Below are positions 25,914 to 36,247 of a stretch of 64,000 nt of DNA, piece after piece (positions within the stretch are counted from its first letter, which is position 1; the number at the start of each line of letters is the position of its first letter). Below the pieces are notes generated by a model. That model searched no databases and had not been told where the DNA came from. It saw only the letters and a list, made by a program, of their open reading frames with translations. Source of the DNA: Methyloligella sp050110875 (GTDB lineage Bacteria > Pseudomonadota > Alphaproteobacteria > Rhizobiales > Methyloligellaceae). Position numbers and translations under genes: made by a program. The DNA lies in NCBI GenBank assembly GCA_050110875.1, contig CP188828.1, forward strand, positions 186,001-250,000, in the 5' to 3' direction.

Positions 25914-27326
25914 CTATTCCACGGCGGGCGGCAGGCGTTCGGGCCCGGCCAGCTTGGCCAGCCTGGCGCGCTTGTCCGGCGCCACCCGGACGCCCAGCTC
26001 GACGACCCCCTCGCCTAGCTCGTTACGCTCCACAACCTCGCAATTCTCGTAAATCCAGTTGGTGAGAGCGCCCTCCTCGGGCCCCAGGGCGATCTGAAGA
26101 CTCTCGCGTTTGCGGTTGAGACGGCGCTCGATTTCGGCGAGCAGGCGATCGATCCCCTCTCCCGTCGCGGCAGAAATCAGCACCGGCTTGCCGGCATCCC
26201 GCGGTGCGGTATTCATCGCCGTCTCCCGCGCATCGGCGTCGAGCAGATCGATCTTGTTCCAGACCTCCAGCAGCCGCTCCGGCGCCGCTTCCGCATCGAT
26301 GCCGAGCTCGCCGAGAACGTTCAGGACGTCGGCCTGCTGGCCTTCCGAATCGGGATCGGCGATGTCGCGCACATGCAGGATGAGATCGGCCTCTTCCACC
26401 TCCTCCAGGGTTGCGCGGAAGGCGGCGACCAGCATGGTGGGCAGCTCGGAGATGAAGCCCACCGTATCGGACAGCACGGCCTTGGAGCCGCCGGGCAGAT
26501 GGATGGCGCGGATGGTGGGATCGAGGGTGGCGAAGAGCTTGTCTTCCACCAGCACATCGGCGCCGGTCAGGCGATTGAACAGGGTCGACTTGCCGGCATT
26601 GGTGTAGCCGACCAGCGCCACGGTCGGGTACGGCACGCGCTCGCGGGACTTTCGGTGCAGGGCACGGGTCCGGCGGACCTGGGTGAGATCCTGACGGATC
26701 GCCGAGATGCGCTCCTGGATCATGCGGCGGTCGGCTTCGATCTGGGTTTCGCCGGGGCCGCCCAGGAAACCCACGCCGCCGCGCTGGCGTTCCAGGTGAG
26801 TCCAGGAACGCACCAGACGTCCCTTCTGATAGGTGAGATGGGCAAGCTCGACCTGAAGCCGGCCCTCCTTGGTCAGGGCGCGTTCGCCGAAGATCTCCAG
26901 GATGAGGCCGGTTCGATCGAGCACCTTCACATCCCAGCTGCGCTCCAGATTGCGCTGCTGCACGGGGGTGAGCGGATGGTCGACGATGGCGAGGGCCGCA
27001 TTTTCGGCGCGGATGATGCCTTTCAGCTCCTCCACCTTGCCGGCTCCGAAGAGCGTCGCGGGGCGCGGATTCGATATCGGGACAACGCCTTCCGCCACCA
27101 CGTCGAGCTCGATGGCGCGGGTCAGTCCCACCGCCTCCTCCAGGCGGGCCTCCGGCGAGCGGATCGCCGTCCTGCGGGCACCAGGTGTGCCTTGGCTGCC
27201 GCTCTTGCCTTGCAGCTGCGGTGAGAAGACGACAGCCCGGGTCGGCTCCGGACGGAGCACGGATGCGTGCCGCCCATCAGCGTCGGAATCCTGCCGTTTC
27301 TGTCGTCTCGGGTCTTGTTGCCGCAA
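25914..27326 (-). CDS. hflX: Ribosome-associated GTPase HflX
   Basis: GTPase that splits stalled 70S ribosomes. The N-terminal HflX domain includes NPRPATLFGAGKVEELKG and the GGxGFxGGPGETQIEADRR linker. The G domain has G1 GYTNAGKST, G3 DTVGFI and G4 NKID. The open frame gives 470 residues from a TTG at 27326 that abuts the hfq stop; a GTG at residue 23 (HASVLRPEP) is an alternative. hfq-hflX is a conserved pair in proteobacteria. Confidence 0.94.
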   Translation of the reverse strand: MRQQDPRRQKRQDSDADGRHASVLRPEPTRAVVFSPQLQGKSGSQGTPGARRTAIRSPEARLEEAVGLTRAIELDVVAEGVVPISNPRPATLFGAGKVEELKGIIRAENAALAIVDHPLTPVQQRNLERSWDVKVLDRTGLILEIFGERALTKEGRLQVELAHLTYQKGRLVRSWTHLERQRGGVGFLGGPGETQIEADRRMIQERISAIRQDLTQVRRTRALHRKSRERVPYPTVALVGYTNAGKSTLFNRLTGADVLVEDKLFATLDPTIRAIHLPGGSKAVLSDTVGFISELPTMLVAAFRATLEEVEEADLILHVRDIADPDSEGQQADVLNVLGELGIDAEAAPERLLEVWNKIDLLDADARETAMNTAPRDAGKPVLISAATGEGIDRLLAEIERRLNRKRESLQIALGPEEGALTNWIYENCEVVERNELGEGVVELGVRVAPDKRARLAKLAGPERLPPAVE

Positions 27327-27581
27327 TTACTCGCTTGCGCCTTCCGCCTCGCCCATATCGGTCAGCTGTATAGGCTGTCCCGGCATAATGGTCGAAATGG
27401 CGTGTTTGTAGACCAGTTGCGAATGCCCATCCCGCCGCAGCAGGACACAAAAGCTATCGAACCAAGTCACCACCCCTTGAAGCTTCACGCCGTTCACCAG
27501 GAATATGGTGAGCGGCGTCTTGGTCTTCCGGACATGATTGAGAAAAGTGTCCTGCAGACTCTGAGCGCGCTCTGATGCCAT
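27327..27581 (-). CDS. hfq: RNA chaperone Hfq
   Basis: Sm-like hexameric protein that helps small RNAs pair with mRNAs. It is 84 residues: QSLQDTFLNHVRKTKTPLTIFLVNGVKLQG carries the Sm1 motif and YKHAISTIMPGQPI the Sm2 motif (KHA). It lies between ntrX and hflX on the same strand, the usual alphaproteobacterial arrangement downstream of the ntr genes. Confidence 0.98.
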   Translation of the reverse strand: MASERAQSLQDTFLNHVRKTKTPLTIFLVNGVKLQGVVTWFDSFCVLLRRDGHSQLVYKHAISTIMPGQPIQLTDMGEAEGASE

Positions 27582-27719
27582 GGGCTTCCCCGTCCCTTTC
27601 GTGGCTTATGGGCCTCTTCTTAGAAAGGCGCCTTGTCTTCCTTCTCCCTAGAACGGCCATTAGACGCGAAGGAAGCCCGAATCTGCAAGCAAAGACTAGA
27701 GAGTGCTAACGGGCTCGTA

Positions 27720-29111
27720 TCAGCGTGCCGCGGCGGTTCTTTCTGCCGCATTCACCCCGAGCGCCCTCAGTTTGCGGTGCAGCGCGGAGCGCTCCATGCC
27801 TACGAATTCGGCAGTTCGAGAGATGTTGCCACCGAATCGGTTGACCTGGGCGAGGAGGTATTCGCGTTCGAAAATCTCCCTCGCATCCCGCAAGGGCAGC
27901 GACATCAAATGCTCTCCCCCGCCGCCGTTTATCGACAGGGGAACCGGCGAAACGATCTCGTCGGGCAGCATTTCGGCGGTGATCGTGCTGTCGGGGTCGC
28001 CGCCGACGAGAATCATCAGCCGCTCCACATTGTTTCTGAGCTGACGGATATTGCCCGGCCAATCGTGAGATTGGAGGACGGCGACGGCATCCTCGCCGAT
28101 ATTGCGCGGCGGCAGGCCCGTGGCGGTGGAAATCTGCTGAATGAAATAGCGGATCAGATCCGGAATATCCTCGCGCCGCTCTGAAAGGCCCGGAACCTTG
28201 ATCGGCACCACGTTGAGCCGGTGATAGAGATCCTCGCGCAGATTGCCCGCGGCCATCTCCTTCTGCAGGTCGCGGCCGGTGGAGGAGATGATGCGCACAT
28301 CCACATGCACCTTAGGACCGCCGCCGAGGCGCTGGAAGCGCTGCTCCACCAGGACGCGCAGGATCTTGCCTTGCGTCTCGAGCGGCATGTCGGCGATCTC
28401 GTCGATATAGAGGGTGCCTTTATGGGCTTCCTCCAGGGCGCCGACCTTGCGGGGGCCGGTCCCCTCCTCCGTTCCGAAGAGCTCCAGCTCCACCCGGTCG
28501 GGCACCATGGCGGCGGCGTTCATCACCACGAAAGGCCCTTCGGCGCGGGCCGATTTGTCGTGCAGGACGCGCGCGGCGAGCTCCTTGCCCGAGCCCGAGG
28601 GACCGGTGATGAGCACGCGGCTATTGGTTGGGGCGACCTTGTCGATGGCATGCCGGAGCTGGGAGATGGCGGCGGAGTGGCCGATCATCTCCGTGGAATG
28701 GGGGCTGCGCTCCCGGAGCTCGCGGTTCTCGCGGCGGAGACGCGAGGCCTCGAGGGCCCGTGAGGTGATGAGCACCAGCCGGTCAGCCTTGAAGGGCTTC
28801 TCGATATAGTCGTAGGCGCCGCGTTTGATGGCGGCGACGGCGGTCTCGATGTTGCCGTGGCCGGAAATAATGATCACCGGCAGGTCGGGATGCACCTGCT
28901 TGATCGAATCGAGAAGCTCCAGCCCGTCGAGCTTGCTGCCCTGCAGCCAGATATCGAGGATCACCAAGGTCGGCCGCCGCTCCTCGATGGCCATCAGGGT
29001 CTCGTCGCTATCCTTGGCAAGACGCGTCTCATGGCCTTCATCTTCCAGAATGCCTGAGATGAGCTCGCGAATATCGGCTTCGTCGTCGACCACAAGAATG
29101 TCAGATGCCAT
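27720..29111 (-). CDS. ntrX: Response regulator NtrX
   Basis: Partner of the sensor NtrY in nitrogen and redox-related control. It is 463 residues: receiver domain with phospho-acceptor Asp53 (VILDIWLQG), an AAA+ domain with Walker A GPSGSGKE and Walker B LYIDEIADMP, and a Fis-type HTH (NISRTAEFVGMERSALHRKLRALGV). The sigma-54-contacting GAFTGA loop is absent: after LELFG the protein reads TEEGTGPRKVGALEEA, four residues shorter than NtrC. Activation of sigma-54 promoters is therefore unlikely. The start overlaps the ntrY stop by 11 bases. Confidence 0.95.
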   Translation of the reverse strand: MASDILVVDDEADIRELISGILEDEGHETRLAKDSDETLMAIEERRPTLVILDIWLQGSKLDGLELLDSIKQVHPDLPVIIISGHGNIETAVAAIKRGAYDYIEKPFKADRLVLITSRALEASRLRRENRELRERSPHSTEMIGHSAAISQLRHAIDKVAPTNSRVLITGPSGSGKELAARVLHDKSARAEGPFVVMNAAAMVPDRVELELFGTEEGTGPRKVGALEEAHKGTLYIDEIADMPLETQGKILRVLVEQRFQRLGGGPKVHVDVRIISSTGRDLQKEMAAGNLREDLYHRLNVVPIKVPGLSERREDIPDLIRYFIQQISTATGLPPRNIGEDAVAVLQSHDWPGNIRQLRNNVERLMILVGGDPDSTITAEMLPDEIVSPVPLSINGGGGEHLMSLPLRDAREIFEREYLLAQVNRFGGNISRTAEFVGMERSALHRKLRALGVNAAERTAAAR

Positions 29112-31584
29112 CGCTCACTCCCTCTTTTTCCTTGTCGCCGGCTTGCTTTGTCGTCGTTGCGGCGGTGTCTGAGGCCTTCGCCTCCGTCTCGCCTTCGGCA
29201 AGATCGGTATTGTCTTCCTTTTCCACCAGGGGCAGCTCGACCCGAATGGCCGCGCCCTGGCTTATGCCCTTGCGTTTCGGTGCATCGCTGAGATGGAGGA
29301 CGCCGCCATGCTGCTCCACGATCCGTTGCACGATCGCCAGGCCGAGACCGGTGCCTTTGGTGCGGGTGGTCATATAGGGCTCGACGAGACGCTGACGGTT
29401 CTCCTGAGGCAGACCGCAGCCGTTATCGATCACGCTGAGCTCGATATGGTCGCCGTTGACCTCCAGCTTGCCGATGACCTGGCCCTTCTCGGTCCGCTCG
29501 GGATCGGCCTCGAACGCGCTGTCGATGGCCTCGCTGGCGTTCTTCACGAGATTGGTGACTGCCTGGGAGAGCAGCCGACGGTCGCATAGGGTGACGACGG
29601 GCTCGTCGGGCAGCTCGAGCTTGAAGTCGATCTCGTTGCGGCTGACCTGGAATAGGAAGATCGCCTCGCGAAGAATGTCGCGGACGTCATGGGGCTCCAT
29701 GACCGGCTTGGGCATGCGGGCGAAGTCGGAGAACTCATCCACCATGCGGCCGATATCGCCGACCTGCCGGATGATCGTATCGGTGCATTGATCGAAGATC
29801 TCGCGGTCCTTGGTGATGCTGTCGCCCCATTTGCGGCGAATGCGCTCGGCGGAGAGTTGAATCGGCGTCAGCGGGTTCTTGATCTCGTGGGCGATGCGGC
29901 GGGCGATGTCGGCCCAGGCGGTGGAGCGCTGGGCGCTGACCAGCTCGGTGATGTCGTCGAAGGTGACGACGTAGCCTTCGAGATCGCGCCCTGCCCCCTT
30001 GGCCGTGACGCGAACGGCAAAATAGCGTTCCTGATCGTCGACTCGCAGGGTGATTTGATCGGTGATCAGCCGCTTGCTCTGCTGCTTCCGGGCGCGATCG
30101 AGAAGCGGCCCGAATTGCGGCACGATCTTCTTCAAAGGCTTGCCGGTCATCGCCTTGTTCTTGAGGTCGAGCAGGGTTTCGGCGGAGCGGTTCACGAGGG
30201 TGATGACGCCCTCGGTGTCGACGCCGATCACGCCGGCGGTGACACCGGACAGCACGGCCTCCATGAAGCGGCGGCGCTCCTCGGCCTTGGCATTGGCGCC
30301 GATCAGCTCGTCATGCTGGTTCTTCAGATCGGCGGCCATGGTGTTGAAGGTGGTGCCGAGCATGGCGAGATCGCCATCGGCGCGATTGACCGGAACCTCC
30401 ACGTTGAGATTGCCTTCGGAAATCTGCTTGGCGGCGCTCATGAGCTTGCCGATCGGCGCCACCAGGCGGTTGGCGAACCACATGCCGATCCAGATCGCCG
30501 ACAAGAGCAGCGTCAAGGCGATGGCGATATACATCAGGCCGAAGGCGACCTGGACGCCGGCGCGGCGCTGCTCCAGGAGCTGATATTCGGCGACGGAGGC
30601 GCGGGTCTGGCGAAGCTGGGTCAGCACCTTCGCATTCACCGGACGGATCACATAGAGATAGGTGTCGTTGAAATTCTCCAGGCTCTTGATGGCGCCGACC
30701 ATATTGGTCTTGCCTGGCGCGATGACGATAGCCTGACCGCTCTTGGCGAGCTCCATGGCCTTCGCCGGCGGCGGCCGATACGGAAAATCGGGCAGCGTCG
30801 CGGCGGTGGCGAGGATCTCCCCCTTCTCGTCGATCAGATAGGCGATGGGCAGCGCGCGGATGGCGGCCTGGGCGGTCAGGAAATTGCCGAAACCCTGCGG
30901 CCGGGACCGCACGAGCCCCACCGCCTCGTCGATATCCTTGGCCATGCCGAGCGTATCGGCTCGGATCACCTGGCCGTGCTCCTGAAGATAGGCGGTGGCG
31001 ACGTCGATGGAGTTCTGGATGATGGATTTGGTTCGGTCCGAGAACCAGTGATCCAATCCCCGATCCAGGGAGATGGTGGCGAAGATGGCGAGCAGAATCG
31101 CCGGGACCACGGCGATGACGCTGAACAGGCTCGCGATCCGTACGTGGAGCTGAGCGCCGGCCGTCTGACGTCGCCGTGCACGCCATAGGCCGGTGACCTG
31201 CCAGGCCAGGACGCCGACCATGGCCAGCACCAGCGCGCCGTTGATCATCAGCACGCCGACCACGACCTCGTGGCTCGGCACGATGGGGGTGAGGCCCGTC
31301 AGGATGAGATAGGTGGCCAGGCCCGAGCAGAGGGACAGGACCATGATGACAAGGCCGAGAATGAAGGCGATCCGGCGCCGCGAGCGGCGCTTCTTGGGAG
31401 CCTTCGCGGATTGACCCATCGGGCCGAATGGCTTGGTCTTATCTGCCGGAATGTCTTGCGGGCTTTCCGTGCCGGATTGCGTCTCGGAACGCTTCGACCT
31501 CCCAGCCTGGGCGGGTCGCTTGGTGACGGCGTCGCGTAGTTTTTGGAAAACGCTACTCACCACTCCCCCAGAAGGTCTGTGCAA
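29101..31584 (-). CDS. ntrY: Sensor histidine kinase NtrY
   Basis: Membrane sensor kinase for NtrX. The 827-residue product has three N-terminal membrane helices (from FILGLVIMVLSLCSGLATYLIL), a periplasmic sensor region, a fourth helix (IALTLLLSAIWIGMWF), a HAMP domain, a PAS domain, the H-box RIAHEIKNPLTPIQLSAERIRR, and an HATPase domain with DNGCGLP and GTGLGLAIV. The ORF starts at ATG 31584; a GTG at 31560 (VSSVFQKLRDAV) next to a G-rich ribosome-binding site is an alternative. A 159-base gap with a plausible promoter separates it from ntrC. Confidence 0.95.
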   Translation of the reverse strand: MHRPSGGVVSSVFQKLRDAVTKRPAQAGRSKRSETQSGTESPQDIPADKTKPFGPMGQSAKAPKKRRSRRRIAFILGLVIMVLSLCSGLATYLILTGLTPIVPSHEVVVGVLMINGALVLAMVGVLAWQVTGLWRARRRQTAGAQLHVRIASLFSVIAVVPAILLAIFATISLDRGLDHWFSDRTKSIIQNSIDVATAYLQEHGQVIRADTLGMAKDIDEAVGLVRSRPQGFGNFLTAQAAIRALPIAYLIDEKGEILATAATLPDFPYRPPPAKAMELAKSGQAIVIAPGKTNMVGAIKSLENFNDTYLYVIRPVNAKVLTQLRQTRASVAEYQLLEQRRAGVQVAFGLMYIAIALTLLLSAIWIGMWFANRLVAPIGKLMSAAKQISEGNLNVEVPVNRADGDLAMLGTTFNTMAADLKNQHDELIGANAKAEERRRFMEAVLSGVTAGVIGVDTEGVITLVNRSAETLLDLKNKAMTGKPLKKIVPQFGPLLDRARKQQSKRLITDQITLRVDDQERYFAVRVTAKGAGRDLEGYVVTFDDITELVSAQRSTAWADIARRIAHEIKNPLTPIQLSAERIRRKWGDSITKDREIFDQCTDTIIRQVGDIGRMVDEFSDFARMPKPVMEPHDVRDILREAIFLFQVSRNEIDFKLELPDEPVVTLCDRRLLSQAVTNLVKNASEAIDSAFEADPERTEKGQVIGKLEVNGDHIELSVIDNGCGLPQENRQRLVEPYMTTRTKGTGLGLAIVQRIVEQHGGVLHLSDAPKRKGISQGAAIRVELPLVEKEDNTDLAEGETEAKASDTAATTTKQAGDKEKEGVSDGI

Positions 31585-31682
31585 GTGAACCGCCGATCCG
31601 GTCGGAAAGGGCCGGACTCGAAGCGAGATTGGGACCGTCGGCGCAACCCTGATGCAATAAGATCACATTGTGGCGCTTTGGC

Positions 31683-31727
31683 GACTGGTGAGGGGAAAAA
31701 ATACCAGTCCTGCACGAGAATTTGCAA
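31683..31727 (-). promoter_or_regulatory. Candidate ntrY promoter with overlapping inverted repeats
   Basis: On the minus strand TTGCAA (31722-31727) and TATTTT (31698-31703) are 18 bases apart. A 7-bp inverted repeat GACTGGT (31683-31689) / ACCAGTC (31703-31709) covers the -10 region, and TGCACGAGAATTTGCA (31711-31726) overlaps the -35 box. The latter is TGC-N10-GCA, one base short of the NtrC site spacing. It is a reasonable candidate for control of ntrYX apart from ntrBC. Confidence 0.4.
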
Positions 31728-31743
31728 CGTTTGCGGGTCCGGT

Positions 31744-33186
<1,443 letters not shown>

Positions 33187-33189
33187 GGT

Positions 33190-34347
33190 TTAGCCTTGGC
33201 CGTCTTCTTGATTTTCGGTTGCTGCGAGGTCGCCTTCCGCCGCCGGCATTAGGGTGCGGAACACGGTCATCTTGGGGCGGGAATCGCATTCAATGATGCC
33301 GCCATGGTCGTTGACGATCTTGGCCACCAGGGCGAGGCCGAGGCCGGAGCCGGTCTGCTTGGTGGTGACGAAGGGATCGAACAGGTTGGGCATAAGGTCG
33401 GGCGGTATGCCCGTGCCGTTATCCTCTACCGAGATCTCCAGCGGCAGGCTGACCCGGGAGCGGCCGCCCTGGAGGGACAGGCGCACGCCGGGGCGGAAGG
33501 CGGTCGACAAGGTGATCTGGCCATTGGCCCGGTCGTCGCCGAGCGCCTCGACGGCGTTCTTGATGAGGTTGAGATAGACCTGCACCAGCTTGTCGCGATT
33601 GCCGGGGACCGGCGGCAGGGAGGGATCGTAGTTCTCGACGATCTTCACGCCGCGGGCGAAGCCGTTGACCGCGACCTGCTTCACATGATCCAGCACGTCG
33701 TGGATGTTGACCGGCTCGCGCTCGAGCGGCCGCTCGTCGCCGAAGATCTCGACCCGGTCCACCAGCTTCAGGATGCGGTCGGATTCGTTGCAGATGAGCT
33801 GGGTCAGCGCCCGGTCCGACTCGTCCGTATTGCTTTCCAGGAGCTGGGCAGCGCCCCGGATGCCGGAGAGCGGATTCTTGATCTCGTGGGCGAGAATGGC
33901 GGCGAGCGCGGAAACCGACCGTGCCGCGCCGCGGTGATTGAGCTGGCGCTCGATCATTTGGGCGATGGAGCGCTGCTGCAGCATGATGAGCACCTTGCCC
34001 GGCGCGTCGGGAACCGGGCCGGCATAGAGATCCACCAGCTTGGGCGCGTCCAGACGGAAGGAGGAGAGCTCCACGCCGTACTCGTTGACGGTGCTGCCGG
34101 TGCGCTGCACCTGCTCGGCCAGCGCGATCACCGGGCTGCCGAAAGCCACGACATCCCCAAGGGCGTGCCGGCTCAGCACGGCGATGCTCATTTGGAAAAA
34201 ATCTTCCGCCGCGCTATTGGCGTATTCGATCTGGAGATTATCACCCACCACAAGGAGGGGATGCGGAAGAGCGCCCAGAAGCGCTTCGAGCGAATAGCTG
34301 GACGGGCCGGACGGTTCTGATGCCCGTGTGTTACTCAAGGCCTTCAA
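33190..34347 (-). CDS. ntrB: Nitrogen regulation sensor kinase NtrB
   Basis: Soluble kinase/phosphatase for NtrC, normally controlled by PII proteins. It is 385 residues: PAS domain (LLVVGDNLQIEYANSAAEDFF), H-box with His154 in ILAHEIKNPLSGIRGAAQLL, and an HATPase domain with VEDNGTGIP and GSGLGLALV. The open frame begins at a TTG at 34347; no ATG near it gives a better start. Usually a dus/nifR3 gene precedes ntrB in this group; here ntrB is directly divergent from ispDF. Confidence 0.95.
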   Translation of the reverse strand: MKALSNTRASEPSGPSSYSLEALLGALPHPLLVVGDNLQIEYANSAAEDFFQMSIAVLSRHALGDVVAFGSPVIALAEQVQRTGSTVNEYGVELSSFRLDAPKLVDLYAGPVPDAPGKVLIMLQQRSIAQMIERQLNHRGAARSVSALAAILAHEIKNPLSGIRGAAQLLESNTDESDRALTQLICNESDRILKLVDRVEIFGDERPLEREPVNIHDVLDHVKQVAVNGFARGVKIVENYDPSLPPVPGNRDKLVQVYLNLIKNAVEALGDDRANGQITLSTAFRPGVRLSLQGGRSRVSLPLEISVEDNGTGIPPDLMPNLFDPFVTTKQTGSGLGLALVAKIVNDHGGIIECDSRPKMTVFRTLMPAAEGDLAATENQEDGQG

Positions 34348-34378
34348 AAGGACAATTCCCCCTCGACCTACTTATCAA

Positions 34379-34395
34379 TGCACAAATTTTGCGCA
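34379..34395. promoter_or_regulatory. NtrC-type binding site upstream of ntrB
   Basis: The palindrome TGCACAAATTTTGCGCA fits the NtrC consensus TGC-N11-GCA exactly, and its arms are complementary at seven of eight positions. It is 32-48 bases upstream of the ntrB start. Such a site is expected for autoregulation of ntrBC by NtrC. Confidence 0.6.
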
Positions 34396-34518
34396 AGACG
34401 ACATGGTGACATTTAATTGTGCACGATACGCAGGTTTGTGTTTGGGAGCAACACGCCAATTGCGCGGATGCGACAATGTGCTTAATCGCTTGATTTCAAA
34501 GGCTAAGGGGGAATTTTA

Positions 34519-35724
34519 GTGAGTGTTGCAGCGTTAATTGTGGCGGCGGGGCGCGGCCGGAGAGCCACTTTGCCCACGGGAGCGGCGGCCAGCAGCGATT
34601 CCGGATCGGAGGAAACGCCCAAGCAGTATCGGCAAATCGGCGGGGCTCCGATGCTCGCCCATGCGATCCGGGCATTCAGCGATCATCGCGGCGTGGACGA
34701 GGTGCTGGTGGTGATCCATGAGAGCGATCAAGCGCGCTACGATGCGATTGCCGGTGGGCTCTCCGGAAAATTGCGGCCGGCGGTGGTCGGCGGTTCCCAG
34801 CGGCAGGATTCGGTGCGCTCCGGGCTGGAGGCGCTGGCGGCGCAGGCGCCCGATCAGGTGTTGATCCATGATGCGGCGCGTCCTTTCGTGGATGCCGGCC
34901 TGATCCAGCGGGTGATCGACAGCTTGAAGACCCATATGGCGGCCCTGCCCTGCCTGCCCGTCACCGATACGCTGAAACGGGGCCGGAAGGGCATCGTCAC
35001 GGAGACGGTGGACAGAAATGACCTCTGGCGGGCGCAGACGCCGCAAGGGTTCCGCTTTCAGGATATTCTCGATGCCCATCGGGCGGCGGCGGGGCTCAGC
35101 ATGAACTTCACCGATGACGCCTCGATTGCCGAATGGTACGGGCTGGCGGTGGCTCAGGTCGAAGGGTCGGAAGCCAATCAGAAGGTGACCACCAATGAGG
35201 ATTTCGTGCTGGCGGAGGCGCGCTTGAGCGGGGCTGTGTATTTGGACGGCCTGCGGATCGGCTCGGGCTATGACGTGCATGCCTTCGGCGAAGGCAATGC
35301 GGTGACGTTGGGCGGGGTCTCGATCCCGCACGACAAGGCCTTGTCGGGTCATAGCGATGCGGATGTGGTGCTGCACGCCTTGACGGATGCCCTGCTGGGC
35401 GCCATCGCCGATGGCGATATCGGGGTTCACTTCCCCCCTTCGGACGAGAAATGGGCCGGCGCCGATTCTTCCGTCTTCATCGGGGAAGCGGTGCGGCGGG
35501 TCGAGGCGCGCGGGGGGCGCATTCTCAATGCGGACGTGACAATCCTGTGCGAGACGCCCAAGATCGGTCCTCATCGGGATGCGATGTGCAGCCGCATTGC
35601 GGCGCTGCTCGGGGTGGATTTGGATCGGGTTAGCGTGAAGGCCACGACTCAAGAAGGACTCGGCGCGATCGGCCGGAGCGAAGGGATCGCAGCCATGGCG
35701 ACGGTGACGGTCAACCTTGCATAG
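34519..35724 (+). CDS. ispDF: Bifunctional IspD/IspF isoprenoid enzyme
   Basis: Fused enzyme for two steps of the MEP pathway. Residues 1-235 are MEP cytidylyltransferase: SVAALIVAAGRGRR, PKQYRQIGGAPML, LIHDAARPFVD and TDDASIAEWYG. Residues 240-401 are MECDP synthase: LRIGSGYDVHAFGEG, LSGHSDADVVLHALTDALLGAI (metal His), and KATTQEGLGAIGRSEGIAAMA. It starts at a GTG (34519) with AAGGGGGA upstream. The fusion is typical of alphaproteobacteria. The end overlaps the start of cinA. Confidence 0.97.
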   Translation: MSVAALIVAAGRGRRATLPTGAAASSDSGSEETPKQYRQIGGAPMLAHAIRAFSDHRGVDEVLVVIHESDQARYDAIAGGLSGKLRPAVVGGSQRQDSVRSGLEALAAQAPDQVLIHDAARPFVDAGLIQRVIDSLKTHMAALPCLPVTDTLKRGRKGIVTETVDRNDLWRAQTPQGFRFQDILDAHRAAAGLSMNFTDDASIAEWYGLAVAQVEGSEANQKVTTNEDFVLAEARLSGAVYLDGLRIGSGYDVHAFGEGNAVTLGGVSIPHDKALSGHSDADVVLHALTDALLGAIADGDIGVHFPPSDEKWAGADSSVFIGEAVRRVEARGGRILNADVTILCETPKIGPHRDAMCSRIAALLGVDLDRVSVKATTQEGLGAIGRSEGIAAMATVTVNLA

Positions 35725-36238
35725 CGATCTGGACGATACGGAAATCATCTGCATCGGCGAGACGCTGGAGGCCCAGGCGGCCGCGGTGCTCGATCGGTGC
35801 CGGGCGCAAGACTTGCAGCTTGCCCTGGCCGAATCCTGCACAGGTGGCCTGTTGGCGGGCACGCTGACGGCGATCCCGGGCTCCTCGGATGTGGTGGATC
35901 GCTGCTATGTCACTTATTCCAACGTGGCCAAGATGCAGATGCTCGGCGTTTCGGCGGAGTTGCTCGAAGCGGAAGGCGCGGTCAGCCAGGCGGTTGCCTT
36001 CGCCTTGCTGGAAGGCGTGCTGGAGCGCTCCCGCGCCGATATCGCTCTTTCCTTGACCGGCATTGCCGGACCCGGCGGCCAGGAAACCCAAAAGCCGGTC
36101 GGTCTCGTCTATTTCGCCGCCGCCAAGCGCGGCGAGGAGCCGGTCGCGGAACGGATGTTGTTCGGCGATGCGGGGCGGACGGAGGTGCGCTCCTTGAGCG
36201 TCGACCGCGCCCTGAAGCTGATCGCCTCGATCCTATAA
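35717..36238 (+). CDS. CinA C-terminal domain protein (nicotinamide-nucleotide amidase)
   Basis: 173-residue protein equal to the C-terminal domain of CinA, i.e. PncC, which deamidates NMN to nicotinate mononucleotide in NAD recycling. Conserved segments are LALAESCTGGLLAGTLTAIPGSS, YVTYSNVAKMQMLGV and LTGIAGPGGQ with VGLVYFAA. The start is a TTG at 35717, eight bases inside the ispDF end, so the genes are translationally coupled. The cinA-ispDF pairing is standard in this class. Confidence 0.9.
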   Translation: MHSDLDDTEIICIGETLEAQAAAVLDRCRAQDLQLALAESCTGGLLAGTLTAIPGSSDVVDRCYVTYSNVAKMQMLGVSAELLEAEGAVSQAVAFALLEGVLERSRADIALSLTGIAGPGGQETQKPVGLVYFAAAKRGEEPVAERMLFGDAGRTEVRSLSVDRALKLIASIL

Positions 36239-36247
36239 GGCGATCTC

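Noticed and set aside
29689..31188. Long plus-strand frame opposite ntrY
   Set aside because: Composition-driven shadow of the ntrY coding sequence; no family similarity or ribosome-binding site.
31585..31743. Possible tRNA between ntrC and ntrY
   Set aside because: No cloverleaf or conserved TTCGA-type loop could be placed; the region is better read as a promoter.
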